From: an uncultured Collinsella sp.
GTDB taxonomy: Bacteria > Actinomycetota > Coriobacteriia > Coriobacteriales > Coriobacteriaceae
DNA: 17,011 nt
Direction: 5' to 3'
Assembly: GCA_900751695.1 (NCBI GenBank)
Contig: CAADSS010000034.1
Coordinates: 1 to 17,011, forward strand
In this document: in pieces, positions 7,097 through 14,664 of the stretch
How the letters are laid out: the number at the start of each line of letters is the position of its first letter
How positions within the stretch are numbered: the first letter of the stretch is position 1
Translations under genes and position numbers: made by a program
The notes under the pieces: generated by a model
What the model saw: the letters and a program-made list of their open reading frames with translations, nothing else
What the model was told of the DNA's origin: nothing
The model's database searches: none

Positions 7097-8041
7097 CTAT
7101 TCCTCGCGGTCGAACTCCTCATCGGCTTCGAGCACGCGACCGCTGTAGTTGATATGACCGGTCACGGCATCCATGTCACCGGTCTCGATGAATCGGGCGA
7201 CCGTGCACTCGTAATCGACCAGCGCGCGATCAAAGACCTCAGGGAAACTCTCGTTCGAGACCTCGTCGGTAAAGGGATTCTTCCATGTCAGATGGCCCAG
7301 GTTACCGGTACGCTCGGGCAGCTCCGTCGTCACGCGATGGGCAAGGCCGTCGAGCAGCGAGTAGTCGTGTACCAAGCCCTCAACCAGCGAGATCGCGCGC
7401 GTCTTTACGGAGCCGGCCGGCTCAATCGCGCGGTAAAGTCGCTGCATATTGGCAACGGCAGCACCGTACTCCCCCGCCGGAATGTCAATGCCGTACACGC
7501 GTCCGGCAACATAGCTCATCAGCACGCCGGCCACGCGATTGATGCGATCGGTGGTGACGATCTCGCCCGCCGGTGGGTAATCGTCGACCGTAGCGTCGGC
7601 GCGTTTAAGCTGCAGCATCAGTACATCCAGGTCGCTCTCGATCACGGCATGGACCTGACTGCTCGAATCCTCAAGCTCTGAATCGGACTCCACGATGCCA
7701 AACTGCTGCTCATAGACAAAGGGATGGGCGTTGCGGTCGAGCACGTAATGAGACAGCAGGCCCAGCGCAAAGGCGCGACCCAAGCTGGCGTCGCGCGGCA
7801 GCAGATGCGACACGCCGTCGCGCAGGCACGCGAACTGGCGAGACATGCGCGACCGATGCATGACCTGCGCCAGCAGCGTGCAGTCGGAAACACGCGGTGT
7901 CAGAATGTGAAAGAAGAACGGGTCGGGGCCTTGGTTGCCCAAGATAAAGGCAATGCGCTCTTCATCGGACGTGATGACGCCCTGCGGAAGACGGTCGATG
8001 CTTTCCTCGCCAAACAGATGATGGGTGATAAGCGCGGGCAT
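7097..8041 (-). CDS. Zinc-dependent phospholipase C-family protein
   Basis: A 314-residue protein with the metal-ligand pattern of the zinc-dependent phospholipase C / S1-P1 nuclease-like family. It has THHLFGE (H7, H8) at the N terminus, GNQGPDPFFF with D40, LLSHYVLDRNAHPF with H98, D102 and H106, and HAVIESDLD with H131, E135 and D139. No signal peptide is visible, unlike the secreted toxins of this family. It is therefore more like the cytoplasmic members found widely in Firmicutes and Coriobacteriia, and a toxin role should not be assumed. I chose the ATG at 8041, where the family motif begins and AAAGGATC lies just before. A longer frame to 8071 has no ribosome-binding site. The substrate is unknown. 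Confidence 0.85.
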   Translation of the reverse strand: MPALITHHLFGEESIDRLPQGVITSDEERIAFILGNQGPDPFFFHILTPRVSDCTLLAQVMHRSRMSRQFACLRDGVSHLLPRDASLGRAFALGLLSHYVLDRNAHPFVYEQQFGIVESDSELEDSSSQVHAVIESDLDVLMLQLKRADATVDDYPPAGEIVTTDRINRVAGVLMSYVAGRVYGIDIPAGEYGAAVANMQRLYRAIEPAGSVKTRAISLVEGLVHDYSLLDGLAHRVTTELPERTGNLGHLTWKNPFTDEVSNESFPEVFDRALVDYECTVARFIETGDMDAVTGHINYSGRVLEADEEFDREE

Positions 8042-8111
8042 AATGATCCTTTCGATTTCATTCGATGCCACCCATTATGCCCACCGCGCGCCCATGCCAA
8101 ACCTGCGATGG

Positions 8112-8134
8112 TAAACGACGGCATGCAGACCGTC
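8112..8134 (-). terminator. Weak hairpin after the second response regulator
   Basis: On the minus strand GACGG (8134-8130) pairs with CCGTC (8121-8117) around an eight-base loop, followed by GTTT. It lies at the stop codon of the response regulator. The stem is short and the T run poor, so some read-through into the phospholipase-like gene is plausible. Confidence 0.3.
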
Positions 8135-8868
8135 TACGCAAGCCCCAAGTGTGCTTTAACCTCGGCAGCGCGACGGCGGGACACGGGCACCGTCGAGGTT
8201 ACGCGATCGAGTCTGAGCTCCATAAGACCCGTGGAACCGATCTCGACATTGTGCACGTCTTCCAAATTGACCAGGTAGCTGCGATGAACGCGAATAAAGC
8301 CCTCGGAGTCCAAGCGACGCTCGAGCGAAGAGATCGACTCATTGATCAGGTATGTTCCCTCGGCGCAGACGGCGTTGCAAAAATCGGCACGCGCCTCAAA
8401 GTAGCAGACATCCGCCACGGGAATGAACACCTTTTTGCCCCCGCGATCCACCGTCAGGCGCAAAGGCTGGCGCGGAGCGTGGATAACACGACGGACACCC
8501 AAGGCCGCCTCGATCTTGTCGAGTGCCTTTGACAGGCGTGCGTCCTCGACCGGTTTGACGACATAATCGACGGCATCGAGGTTATAGGCATCAGCCGCAT
8601 ACTCGGCAAATGCCGTCACAAACACCACGACCGGCGGCGTCTTTAGGTTCTGCAGCGTCTCGGCAAGCTCAATTCCCGAGCGACCGGGCATGGTAATGTC
8701 TAAAAACAGCACGTCGGGCTTGTTCGACAGAATCGACTCCACGGCTTCGGTGACATTGCCCGCCTCGGCAATCTGGCCCACACGCGTATCCTTTTCCAAC
8801 AGATAGCGTAACTCAGCCCTAATGGGAGGCTCGTCATCAACCACCAAGATGTTCCAGCCTTCGGACAT
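8134..8868 (-). CDS. LytR/AlgR-type response regulator, second pair
   Basis: A 244-residue response regulator. In the receiver domain (about 5-125), D11-D12 lie in LVVDDE, phospho-acceptor D57 in LFLDITMPG, T85 in FVTAFAE and K105 in VVKPVEDARL. The LytTR DNA-binding domain spans about 138-242, with KKVFIPVADVCYF, GFIRVHRSYLVNL and TVPVSRRRAAEVK. It is clearly paralogous to the regulator at 2248-2964: same length, same motif order and nearly identical signature segments. The start ATG at 8868 follows GAGGGGAAG. The cognate kinase ends 38 bp upstream, so the pair forms an operon. A perfect LytTR half-site sequence lies upstream of that operon, so autoregulation is possible. Confidence 0.94.
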   Translation of the reverse strand: MSEGWNILVVDDEPPIRAELRYLLEKDTRVGQIAEAGNVTEAVESILSNKPDVLFLDITMPGRSGIELAETLQNLKTPPVVVFVTAFAEYAADAYNLDAVDYVVKPVEDARLSKALDKIEAALGVRRVIHAPRQPLRLTVDRGGKKVFIPVADVCYFEARADFCNAVCAEGTYLINESISSLERRLDSEGFIRVHRSYLVNLEDVHNVEIGSTGLMELRLDRVTSTVPVSRRRAAEVKAHLGLA

Positions 8869-8906
8869 ATGTGCTTCCCCTCTTTTTCTCTCAATCCAAC
8901 CGCGTG

Positions 8907-10292
8907 CTACGCCGTCAACGGCGCCGGCTCATGCGGCTCGCCGTTCAGTTCGACGATGACCTGCGTTCCCACGCCCTCCTGGGACTTCACGCGCATGCCG
9001 GAATCTTCTCCGTAAAAGAAATGGATGCGCTGAAGCACGTTGAAGAGCGCCAGGCCGCAACCTCGCTTGACGGAGCCGTCGGCGGTAATGCTCTCGGGCT
9101 CCTCCAAGCGATGCTGCTCAAACAGATGCGCGCAGACCTCTTCGCTCATACCGATGCCATCGTCCTCGACGATGATCTCCAAACCGTCATCGGTCTCGAA
9201 AGCCCTAACATGAATAGAAAGCGGCTCGGTCTCGCGCTGCGCGTGTTTGATGCAGTTTTCGAGCAACGGCTGCAAGATAAACGGCGGCACCATGCAATCG
9301 CGCACTTCAAAGTCGATATCGACCGAGACGCGCAAACGGCCGTCGCCATACCGGGCCTGCATAAGATTGATATAACGAGTACCCTGTTCCACCTCGTGCT
9401 CGAGCGTGGTGAGCGTATCGGAATCAGAAAGCGTCTGACGATAGTAGTTGGAGAAGTCGATCAGCAGCGATCGCGCCTTGTCGGGCTCGGTTCGAACGAG
9501 CGACACGATGGTGCTGATGGTGTTAAACAGAAAATGAGGATCGACCTGCGATTGCAAGGCACGAAGCTCAACGCGGGCCGTGAGCTCGTCCTGGCGCTCG
9601 AGCTCAAAGCTCGCAAGCTGCGTGGAAATGAGGTCGGCAAAGCCCGAGGCAAGCGCCGTCTGGCGCATATCGATGCTGCTCAGACGGGGATAATACAGCT
9701 CGAGCGTGCCCACGCAATGCCCGCGCACGGTAAGCGGTGCGACAATACCGGCGCGCAGGCGCGGAAAGTAGCCACCCGTCTCGGTCGAGGCATCGCGCGA
9801 GAACACGCTTTGCTCACCGCTGTTGATCACGTTGAGCGTAGTCCGCAGCACCACCGGGGTGCCCGCGGGGCATTTTGCCGAGTCCTCGCCCCAGCTTGCC
9901 AACACCTGCTTGCCGTCGGTAAAGCAGATGGCAGAGGCGATAGTTTCGGACAGGATGATCTTAGAGGCGCCCAGGGCAGCTTCGGGCGTAAGGCCGCGCG
10001 ACGTGTAGGCGAATATTTTTGAAGCGATGGCGAGCGTGCGGTCGGTTGCGCTCGATGTGAGGTCGTCGGGAACGACAAAGACGTACGAGAAGAAGAAGCA
10101 CAGCATGACCAAGCCGGCAATGACGACAACGGCCGGAACGGGATTGGGATTATCGGTTAGATCCCAGATGAGCAGCAGGATAAGCAGCGGAACGACAATA
10201 CCGAGCAAGATGGCTTGAACCACATGCTGAGCGGTACGAAAGACCTTGGTAGAGTTGTAGCTCTTGCCCAGAATCAGCCTATTGAGATCCAC
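8907..10292 (-). CDS. LytS/YehU-type sensor histidine kinase, second pair
   Basis: A membrane histidine kinase of 461 residues (463 if started at the ATG at 10298). Two hydrophobic helices at about 24-44 and 53-74 anchor it. A GAF-like region follows (about 85-230). The kinase signature is LQSQVDPHFLFNTISTI with the phospho-His near 253, and the ATPase part shows LLENCIKH, EDDGIGM and KRGCGLAL. Asp replaces the usual Asn before PHFLFN. On the start: AAGGAG abuts the ATG at 10298 directly, which is too close, but is six bases from the in-frame GTG at 10292, which I therefore prefer. An even longer frame to 10361 overlaps a terminator and is unlikely. Its partner regulator follows after 38 bp. 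The signal is unknown. Confidence 0.92.
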   Translation of the reverse strand: MDLNRLILGKSYNSTKVFRTAQHVVQAILLGIVVPLLILLLIWDLTDNPNPVPAVVVIAGLVMLCFFFSYVFVVPDDLTSSATDRTLAIASKIFAYTSRGLTPEAALGASKIILSETIASAICFTDGKQVLASWGEDSAKCPAGTPVVLRTTLNVINSGEQSVFSRDASTETGGYFPRLRAGIVAPLTVRGHCVGTLELYYPRLSSIDMRQTALASGFADLISTQLASFELERQDELTARVELRALQSQVDPHFLFNTISTIVSLVRTEPDKARSLLIDFSNYYRQTLSDSDTLTTLEHEVEQGTRYINLMQARYGDGRLRVSVDIDFEVRDCMVPPFILQPLLENCIKHAQRETEPLSIHVRAFETDDGLEIIVEDDGIGMSEEVCAHLFEQHRLEEPESITADGSVKRGCGLALFNVLQRIHFFYGEDSGMRVKSQEGVGTQVIVELNGEPHEPAPLTA

Positions 10293-10326
10293 CGTCATCT
10301 CCTTCTTACTGACGCACCCCATAGCA

Positions 10327-10352
10327 ATAAAGAGGGCCGCAAGCGACCCTCT
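10327..10352 (-). terminator. Terminator after the amidohydrolase gene
   Basis: On the minus strand AGAGGGTCGC pairs with GCGGCCCTCT (10352-10343 with 10340-10331), a ten-base-pair stem with one wobble pair, followed by TTAT. The T run is short, so termination may be partial. It ends about 35 bp before the second kinase and separates it from the permease-amidohydrolase operon. Confidence 0.6.
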
Positions 10353-10354
10353 CC

Positions 10355-10407
10355 ATTGCATTATGCAATCAAATACTGTGTTTTACATCAAGCCATCGAT
10401 GAACGGT
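10355..10407 (-). promoter_or_regulatory. Candidate promoter region of the second LytS/LytTR operon with a LytTR-type half-site
   Basis: On the minus strand ACCGTTCAT (10407-10399) fits the published LytTR half-site pattern at all nine positions. About 34 bp downstream lies a -10-like CATAAT (10365-10360). No good -35 stands at 16-18 bp; TTGATG is 20 bp away. The -10-like box sits in a perfect palindrome, ATTGCAT-T-ATGCAAT (10355-10369). A second half-site at the usual 12-bp gap is not visible, so binding is only a suggestion. Confidence 0.35.
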
Positions 10408-10410
10408 AGC

Positions 10411-11688
10411 TTAGGCGCTGTACTTGTTTGCCTCGCCGAAGGTGCCGCCCTCGACAATCCAGCCGTCCTTCATGATGACGTCCATGTTGTCGGTGTTGAG
10501 CACGTGGATGTCGGCGGCGACGTCACCGTTGACGACCAGCAGGTCGGCGCACTTGCCGGCCTCGATGGAACCGGTCTCGTCCTCGATGTGGCACATCTTG
10601 GCACCGTTGAGAGTGGCACAGGTGATGGTCTCGACCGGGGTGAAGCCGATCTTGTCGACGAACTCGTACATCTCCTCGATGGAGCAGGTGCCGTACGGGG
10701 TGACGAAGGAGAAGGAGTCGGAGCCGATCGTCATGATGACGCCGCGCTTCTTGGCCTCGCGCAGGCAGTCGTAGTTGCGCTGCAGCTCCTTCTCGACCAG
10801 GGTGCCCTCGTACTTGTCGTGCAGCTCGGGGACGTAGACGGGCGGATAGGTGGCGTACCAGGTGGGCAGGAAGGCAATCGTCGGGGTGAAGAAGGTGCCC
10901 TGCTCGGCCATGAGGTCCATGGTGCGCTCATCGATATCGAAGCCGTGAATCAGCTGCTCGCAGCCAAAGCGGACGGAGTCGTAGGCAGCGGCGTGGTTGT
11001 TGTAGCAGTGGCTCCACACGGGGATGCCGACCATCTTGGCCTCTTCGACCACGGCCTGAATCTCCTCGGAGCAGTAGTGCTGGTCGCGACCGGAATCCCA
11101 GCGCCAGATGCCGCCACCGGTAGCCCAAATCTTGATGGCATCGGGGTTCTCGCGCAGGCGACGACGGACGGCCTTGCGCAGATCCCAAGGACCATCGACC
11201 TGGTCGCCCCAGGGGTGGGATTCCTTGTTGAGCTCCTGGGTGCAGTGGTGGGAGTCACCGTGACCGGCAACACGGCAGAAGCCGAGGCCGGTGGCCAGAA
11301 CGCGCGGGCCCTTAAAGACGCCCTTGTCGATGCAGTCGCGAATCTGGATACCAAAGCGGCCGATCTCGCAGACGGTGGTGAGGCCGTGGGTGAGGCAGTC
11401 GTAGGCCTGCTTGACGGCGACGGCCTGCTTCTCGAGGAGCGGCTGCATGACCCAATCGGTATCATCGTCGGTCAGGTTGCCCGAGAAGTGCAGGTGGGTG
11501 TCGATCAGGCCGGGAAGGACGGTCTTGCCGGCGGCGTCGATGACCTCAACGCCCTCGGGAAGGTCCTGCATGGCGCCGGCGTACTCGATCTTGCCGTTGT
11601 CGTCGACGAGAACGAGGGAGTTCTCGACCGGCTCGGCACCGGTACCGTCGATGAGCTTGCCGCCAACGATTGCATACTTAGTGGACAT
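10411..11688 (-). CDS. Metal-dependent amidohydrolase (imidazolonepropionase/prolidase-like)
   Basis: A 425-residue enzyme of the amidohydrolase superfamily, which cleaves amide or C-N bonds with one or two metal ions. Ligands visible in order are HLH (H65, H67) after VLPGLIDTHLHFSG, K186 in IKIWATGGG at the position of the bridging carboxylated lysine, H227 in WSHCYN, H248 in LIHGFD, and D324 in IGSDSF. The N- and C-terminal strands (YAIVGGKLIDGTG, and ADLLVVNGDV near 381-390) form the usual small beta-sandwich. The sequence is rich in Cys and Trp around the active site. The ATG at 11688 follows TAAGGAGG, a very strong site. An APC permease lies 131 bp upstream on the same strand, so it probably acts on a compound imported by that permease. 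The substrate is not identifiable. Confidence 0.88.
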   Translation of the reverse strand: MSTKYAIVGGKLIDGTGAEPVENSLVLVDDNGKIEYAGAMQDLPEGVEVIDAAGKTVLPGLIDTHLHFSGNLTDDDTDWVMQPLLEKQAVAVKQAYDCLTHGLTTVCEIGRFGIQIRDCIDKGVFKGPRVLATGLGFCRVAGHGDSHHCTQELNKESHPWGDQVDGPWDLRKAVRRRLRENPDAIKIWATGGGIWRWDSGRDQHYCSEEIQAVVEEAKMVGIPVWSHCYNNHAAAYDSVRFGCEQLIHGFDIDERTMDLMAEQGTFFTPTIAFLPTWYATYPPVYVPELHDKYEGTLVEKELQRNYDCLREAKKRGVIMTIGSDSFSFVTPYGTCSIEEMYEFVDKIGFTPVETITCATLNGAKMCHIEDETGSIEAGKCADLLVVNGDVAADIHVLNTDNMDVIMKDGWIVEGGTFGEANKYSA

Positions 11689-11718
11689 GGTTCCTCCTTA
11701 TGGATCCGTATAGTGGGC

Positions 11719-11799
11719 GAGGCCGTGTTGGGTTAAGGCCTCACAAAGCTACCCAAGTGGCGCCGGGTTCGGTGCGCGGAAGAGAGGGTCCCGCGCACC
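11719..11799 (-). other. Two stem-loops in the permease-amidohydrolase spacer
   Basis: GAGGCC (11719-11724) pairs with GGCCTC (11737-11742), and GGTGCGCGG (11771-11779) pairs with CCGCGCACC (11791-11799). Neither has a T run on either strand, so they are not standard terminators. They may protect or process the mRNA between the two genes. Confidence 0.4.
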
Positions 11800-11819
11800 T
11801 GATCCGCCCCGGCTCGGCG

Positions 11820-13271
11820 TTACTTTTTGCGGGAATTGGTGAAGGCCATGAGAGCCAGGCCGACGGCCAGCCAGCCGATCACGATGCTCCACTCCACCAT
11901 GTTGAGGGAGGCGGGAGAGAACGGAATCACGAGCAGGCCGATGATGATGGCGCAGGCAGCGATAGCGAGGCCGATGCCAAACTTGCCGCCGGGCACCTCG
12001 TAGGGACGAGGCAGGTCGGGCTCGGTGAAGCGCATGCGCAGGCAAGCGAGGGCGACCATACCGCAGGAGAAGATGAAGGCGAGAGCCGACACGTTGGTCA
12101 GAGGGATGAGCATGTTCTTGCCCAGGAACGGACCGACGACGGTGATGACGCCCAAGACGACGCAGGCAAGCTTGGGAGCGCCGGACTTGGGGTCGACCTC
12201 GGCGAACTGCTCGGGCAGCTGGCCCTTGCGGCCCATGGCGAGCATGATGCGGCTCGTGGCGCCGTAGAAGGAGTTCATCGGGCCCATGGGTCCAAGCGTA
12301 GCGATGACGAGCATGGCCAGGTACAGAAGCATGTTGATGCCCTTGAGGCAGGCAAGCGCGGGAACCGGGCTCTTAACGAACTCATGCCAGTCGAGGATGG
12401 TGCCGAACGAGTAGATGCAGACCATGTAGAAGCCGCCGGCGGCCAGCAGAGCCAGGGAGATGATCTTGCCGAACTTGTTCCAGTTGAGGCCCTCGGCTGC
12501 TTCCTCAGCCTGCTGAGGAATGGTGTCGAAGCCGGCGTAGAAGAACGGGGTCAGAACCAGGACCGACACGATGCCGGCGAACAGGCTGGAGCTCTCGGTA
12601 GCGGCCTTGCCGCCGCCAGCGCCGGTGACCTGGGAGAACACGGGCATGGCATTGTCCGGCGAGCCGGTGAACAGCGAGACGCCCATGGCGAGCAGCATGC
12701 CGCAGAGCAGGGCCTTGGTCAGGAAGGCCTGGAGCTTGGCGGCCGAGCTGGCACCGCGGAAGTTGAGGAAGATGACGTAGACTGCAAAGCCGAGCGCGAT
12801 CAGCGTCGGGAACAGGTAAACGTCGGCCCCCAGGATGGTGTAGAGCTTGACGGCGCGCAGCCACTCAAGGCCGGGCAGGCTGCCGAACATCTCGGACACG
12901 AGGGTCGAAATGGCGATGGCCTCCCACGGGCACAGGATGCCGTTGCCCAGGGCCAAAAGCCATCCGGTGATGTAGCTCAGCGTACGGCCAAAGCTACGAT
13001 CGACATACTCGACGATGCCGCCCGAGATGGGGATAGCGGCCGTGAGCTCACCGAAAACAGCTCCGACGGGCACGAGGAAGATTGCACCCAAGAGGAATGC
13101 GATCATAGCGGGAACGGGACCGCCGCCCACGACCATCCAGTCGCCGACCTGCAGAACCCAACCGGTACCGATGATGGCACCGAAACCGATGGTGAAGAAG
13201 TTCCAGAGCGAAAGCGTTTTCTTCATACCGCCGTTATCCTCGACTGCAACTTCTGCGTTCTTGTCCGCCAT
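11820..13271 (-). CDS. APC-superfamily amino acid permease
   Basis: A 483-residue membrane transporter with about twelve hydrophobic helices. After a 20-residue polar start, the first helix carries GFGAIIGTGWV, the unwound glycine-rich substrate site of the APC family. It continues with PVGAVFGELTAAIPISGGIVEYVDRSFG (helices 2-3), and FFYAGFDTIPQQAEEAAEG in the sixth-helix region, a pattern seen in amino acid and amine permeases. The ATG at 13271 follows AAAGGAGGGG; a longer frame to 13310 adds an unconvincing basic leader. The amidohydrolase follows in the same direction, suggesting import and hydrolysis of the same compound or its product. LytTR-like half-sites lie in the upstream region. 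The substrate cannot be told from the sequence. Confidence 0.92.
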   Translation of the reverse strand: MADKNAEVAVEDNGGMKKTLSLWNFFTIGFGAIIGTGWVLQVGDWMVVGGGPVPAMIAFLLGAIFLVPVGAVFGELTAAIPISGGIVEYVDRSFGRTLSYITGWLLALGNGILCPWEAIAISTLVSEMFGSLPGLEWLRAVKLYTILGADVYLFPTLIALGFAVYVIFLNFRGASSAAKLQAFLTKALLCGMLLAMGVSLFTGSPDNAMPVFSQVTGAGGGKAATESSSLFAGIVSVLVLTPFFYAGFDTIPQQAEEAAEGLNWNKFGKIISLALLAAGGFYMVCIYSFGTILDWHEFVKSPVPALACLKGINMLLYLAMLVIATLGPMGPMNSFYGATSRIMLAMGRKGQLPEQFAEVDPKSGAPKLACVVLGVITVVGPFLGKNMLIPLTNVSALAFIFSCGMVALACLRMRFTEPDLPRPYEVPGGKFGIGLAIAACAIIIGLLVIPFSPASLNMVEWSIVIGWLAVGLALMAFTNSRKK

Positions 13272-13631
13272 TGTTCCCCTCCTTTCCTTTTTGACGCCCC
13301 TTGACGTCACCCCTTGCGCGGTCTGTTTTGCCGCGCTCTTTTATTCCATGGCTTTAAGATACGGCCTTGGCGCAGCATGGCCGCCCATGGCTCGACCGAA
13401 GGCCGAACTCGCATATGAGCGGCGCCGTTTTTGGGACGAACGGCACGGTTTGCCGTTCATTGTTGCCGCCCGTCCGACGGGCGTACGTTCATCGGACGCA
13501 TATAGAGATGTTTTTGAGGCCGTGTGTTTTGCGCCTTTCGTACCGTTTACCGAGCTTTTGACGCGCAGACCCATTTGTTGCACATCTTTTTTGTAGGATA
13601 GACAGGTTATACATGAGACAAGGCGGTACGA
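13272..13631. other. Divergent intergenic region between the APC permease and the C39-like gene
   Basis: A 360-bp stretch without a convincing gene. It has a hairpin GAACGGCA-CGGTT-TGCCGTTC at 13438-13458 and a near-perfect palindrome GCCCGTC-C-GACGGGC at 13468-13482. A TATAGA at 13501 and a TTGACG at 13558 on the plus strand have no well-spaced partner. Both flanking promoters should lie here, but I cannot place them with confidence. Confidence 0.5.
13437..13492. promoter_or_regulatory. Cluster of LytTR-like half-sites
   Basis: On the plus strand GCCGTTCAT (13452-13460, 8 of 9 consensus positions) and TACGTTCAT (13484-13492, 9 of 9) lie 32 bp apart, about three helical turns. On the minus strand GCCGTTCGT (13445-13437) matches 8 of 9. 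The consensus is short, so chance hits are expected in a window this size; the clustering is what draws attention. Confidence 0.3.
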
Positions 13632-14663
13632 ATGGCATACGGATACAACGACGGTGATCAACGGCGACAAAGCGTTCGCCTTGCTGGCCGTACCACGCCG
13701 ACGCCCGGAAGTGCCACAAGCAGCAATCCGCAACGTCCTCAAGAGCAACCCAGGCCTTCGTCTCGGCAGCAGGCAAGCAAAACACGGCAAAGTGGCCGTC
13801 CGCGCACGGGCACAAGCGCGCAGCAAGACAGCCGCTTAGGCGCGCACTCGACAGCATCAAGCCGAGGTTCCGCAACTGCGCCGCAACGGCGCACGTCAGC
13901 CCGGCATCCATATCAACCGCTTCTTTTCGCATCCCCAAGGTGGACGCGACGGCAAGCCCTACCGCTCGACATCGCACGTGAATGCCCCGCCCTGCCGGCT
14001 CGTCGACTTCGCCTCGCACTGTGCTCTATCCTCACCTGTCTGGTCTTTGTGTTTATGAGCTCCTGTATGTCCCACGGCTCGGCCGGTCTCGAGCCCACCG
14101 CCGAGGACAAGCTGCTCAAGGCCCCCGTCGCGCCCGGTTATTCTTTCGCCTTTTCGACCCCGCGCCCGCAATGGCAAGCCGGCACGATGCCCCATATCTA
14201 TCAGATTGACCCTGCGTGGTCGGAGCTGTCTTACGCCGGCGGCACCATCCGCCAAAATGCCTGCGGGCCTACGTGCCTCACCATGGTCTATATCTTTAAG
14301 ACGGGACGCACCGATATGACCCCCGTCGATATGTGCGCGCTTTCTGAGGCGGGCAATTACGCCCCCACTGGTGCAACCGAATGGTCGTTTATGACGAGCG
14401 GCGCGTGGCAGTTGGGACTTAACGGAACAGAGCTCCATAACGATCGCGACTCGATGACTCAGGCGCTGCGTTCGGGAGCGCCCGTCATCGCCGCCGTTCG
14501 GCCGGGCACCTTTACCAACGTGGGCCACTACATTGTGCTTTACGGTATTGACGACACCGACCAGATTGGCGTCTACGACCCCAACTCGGCCAGCCGCAGC
14601 GCCCGCCGCTGGGGCGTCGTAGAGGTCCTTAACGAAGTCGAAGCCATGTGGGCTTACTACTAG
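13632..14663 (+). CDS. Membrane-anchored C39-like cysteine peptidase
   Basis: A 343-residue protein in three parts. Residues 1-125 are rich in Arg, Ser, Gln and Pro and look disordered and cytoplasmic. Residues 126-145 are hydrophobic (LALCSILTCLVFVFMSSC) and form a single membrane anchor or uncleaved signal; VFMSSC recalls a lipobox but lies very far from the N terminus. Residues 180-343 form a papain-like fold of the peptidase C39-like group, with catalytic Cys211 in RQNACGPTCL, His299 in VGHYIVLYGID and an Asp/Asn in VYDPNS (316-318). The peptidase would face outside. The ATG at 13632 has only a modest AAGG site eight bases before, so a later start is possible, but the frame stays open from there. 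It is the only complete plus-strand gene here. The target is unknown. Confidence 0.82.
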   Translation: MAYGYNDGDQRRQSVRLAGRTTPTPGSATSSNPQRPQEQPRPSSRQQASKTRQSGRPRTGTSAQQDSRLGAHSTASSRGSATAPQRRTSARHPYQPLLFASPRWTRRQALPLDIARECPALPARRLRLALCSILTCLVFVFMSSCMSHGSAGLEPTAEDKLLKAPVAPGYSFAFSTPRPQWQAGTMPHIYQIDPAWSELSYAGGTIRQNACGPTCLTMVYIFKTGRTDMTPVDMCALSEAGNYAPTGATEWSFMTSGAWQLGLNGTELHNDRDSMTQALRSGAPVIAAVRPGTFTNVGHYIVLYGIDDTDQIGVYDPNSASRSARRWGVVEVLNEVEAMWAYY

Positions 14664-14664
14664 C

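Noticed and set aside
7097..8041. Secreted phospholipase C toxin
   Set aside because: No signal peptide is present. The family includes many cytoplasmic proteins of unknown role, so a toxin call is not supported.
10264..11736. A 490-codon plus-strand open frame opposite the amidohydrolase
   Set aside because: It is a shadow of the GC-rich codon pattern of the minus-strand gene: low-complexity Val/Asp/Gly/Leu composition, no ribosome-binding site and no domain.
11700..13304. A 534-codon plus-strand open frame opposite the APC permease
   Set aside because: Rich in Glu, Gly, Asp and His in a pattern expected from the antisense of a hydrophobic membrane protein. The minus strand has clear APC motifs and a good start.
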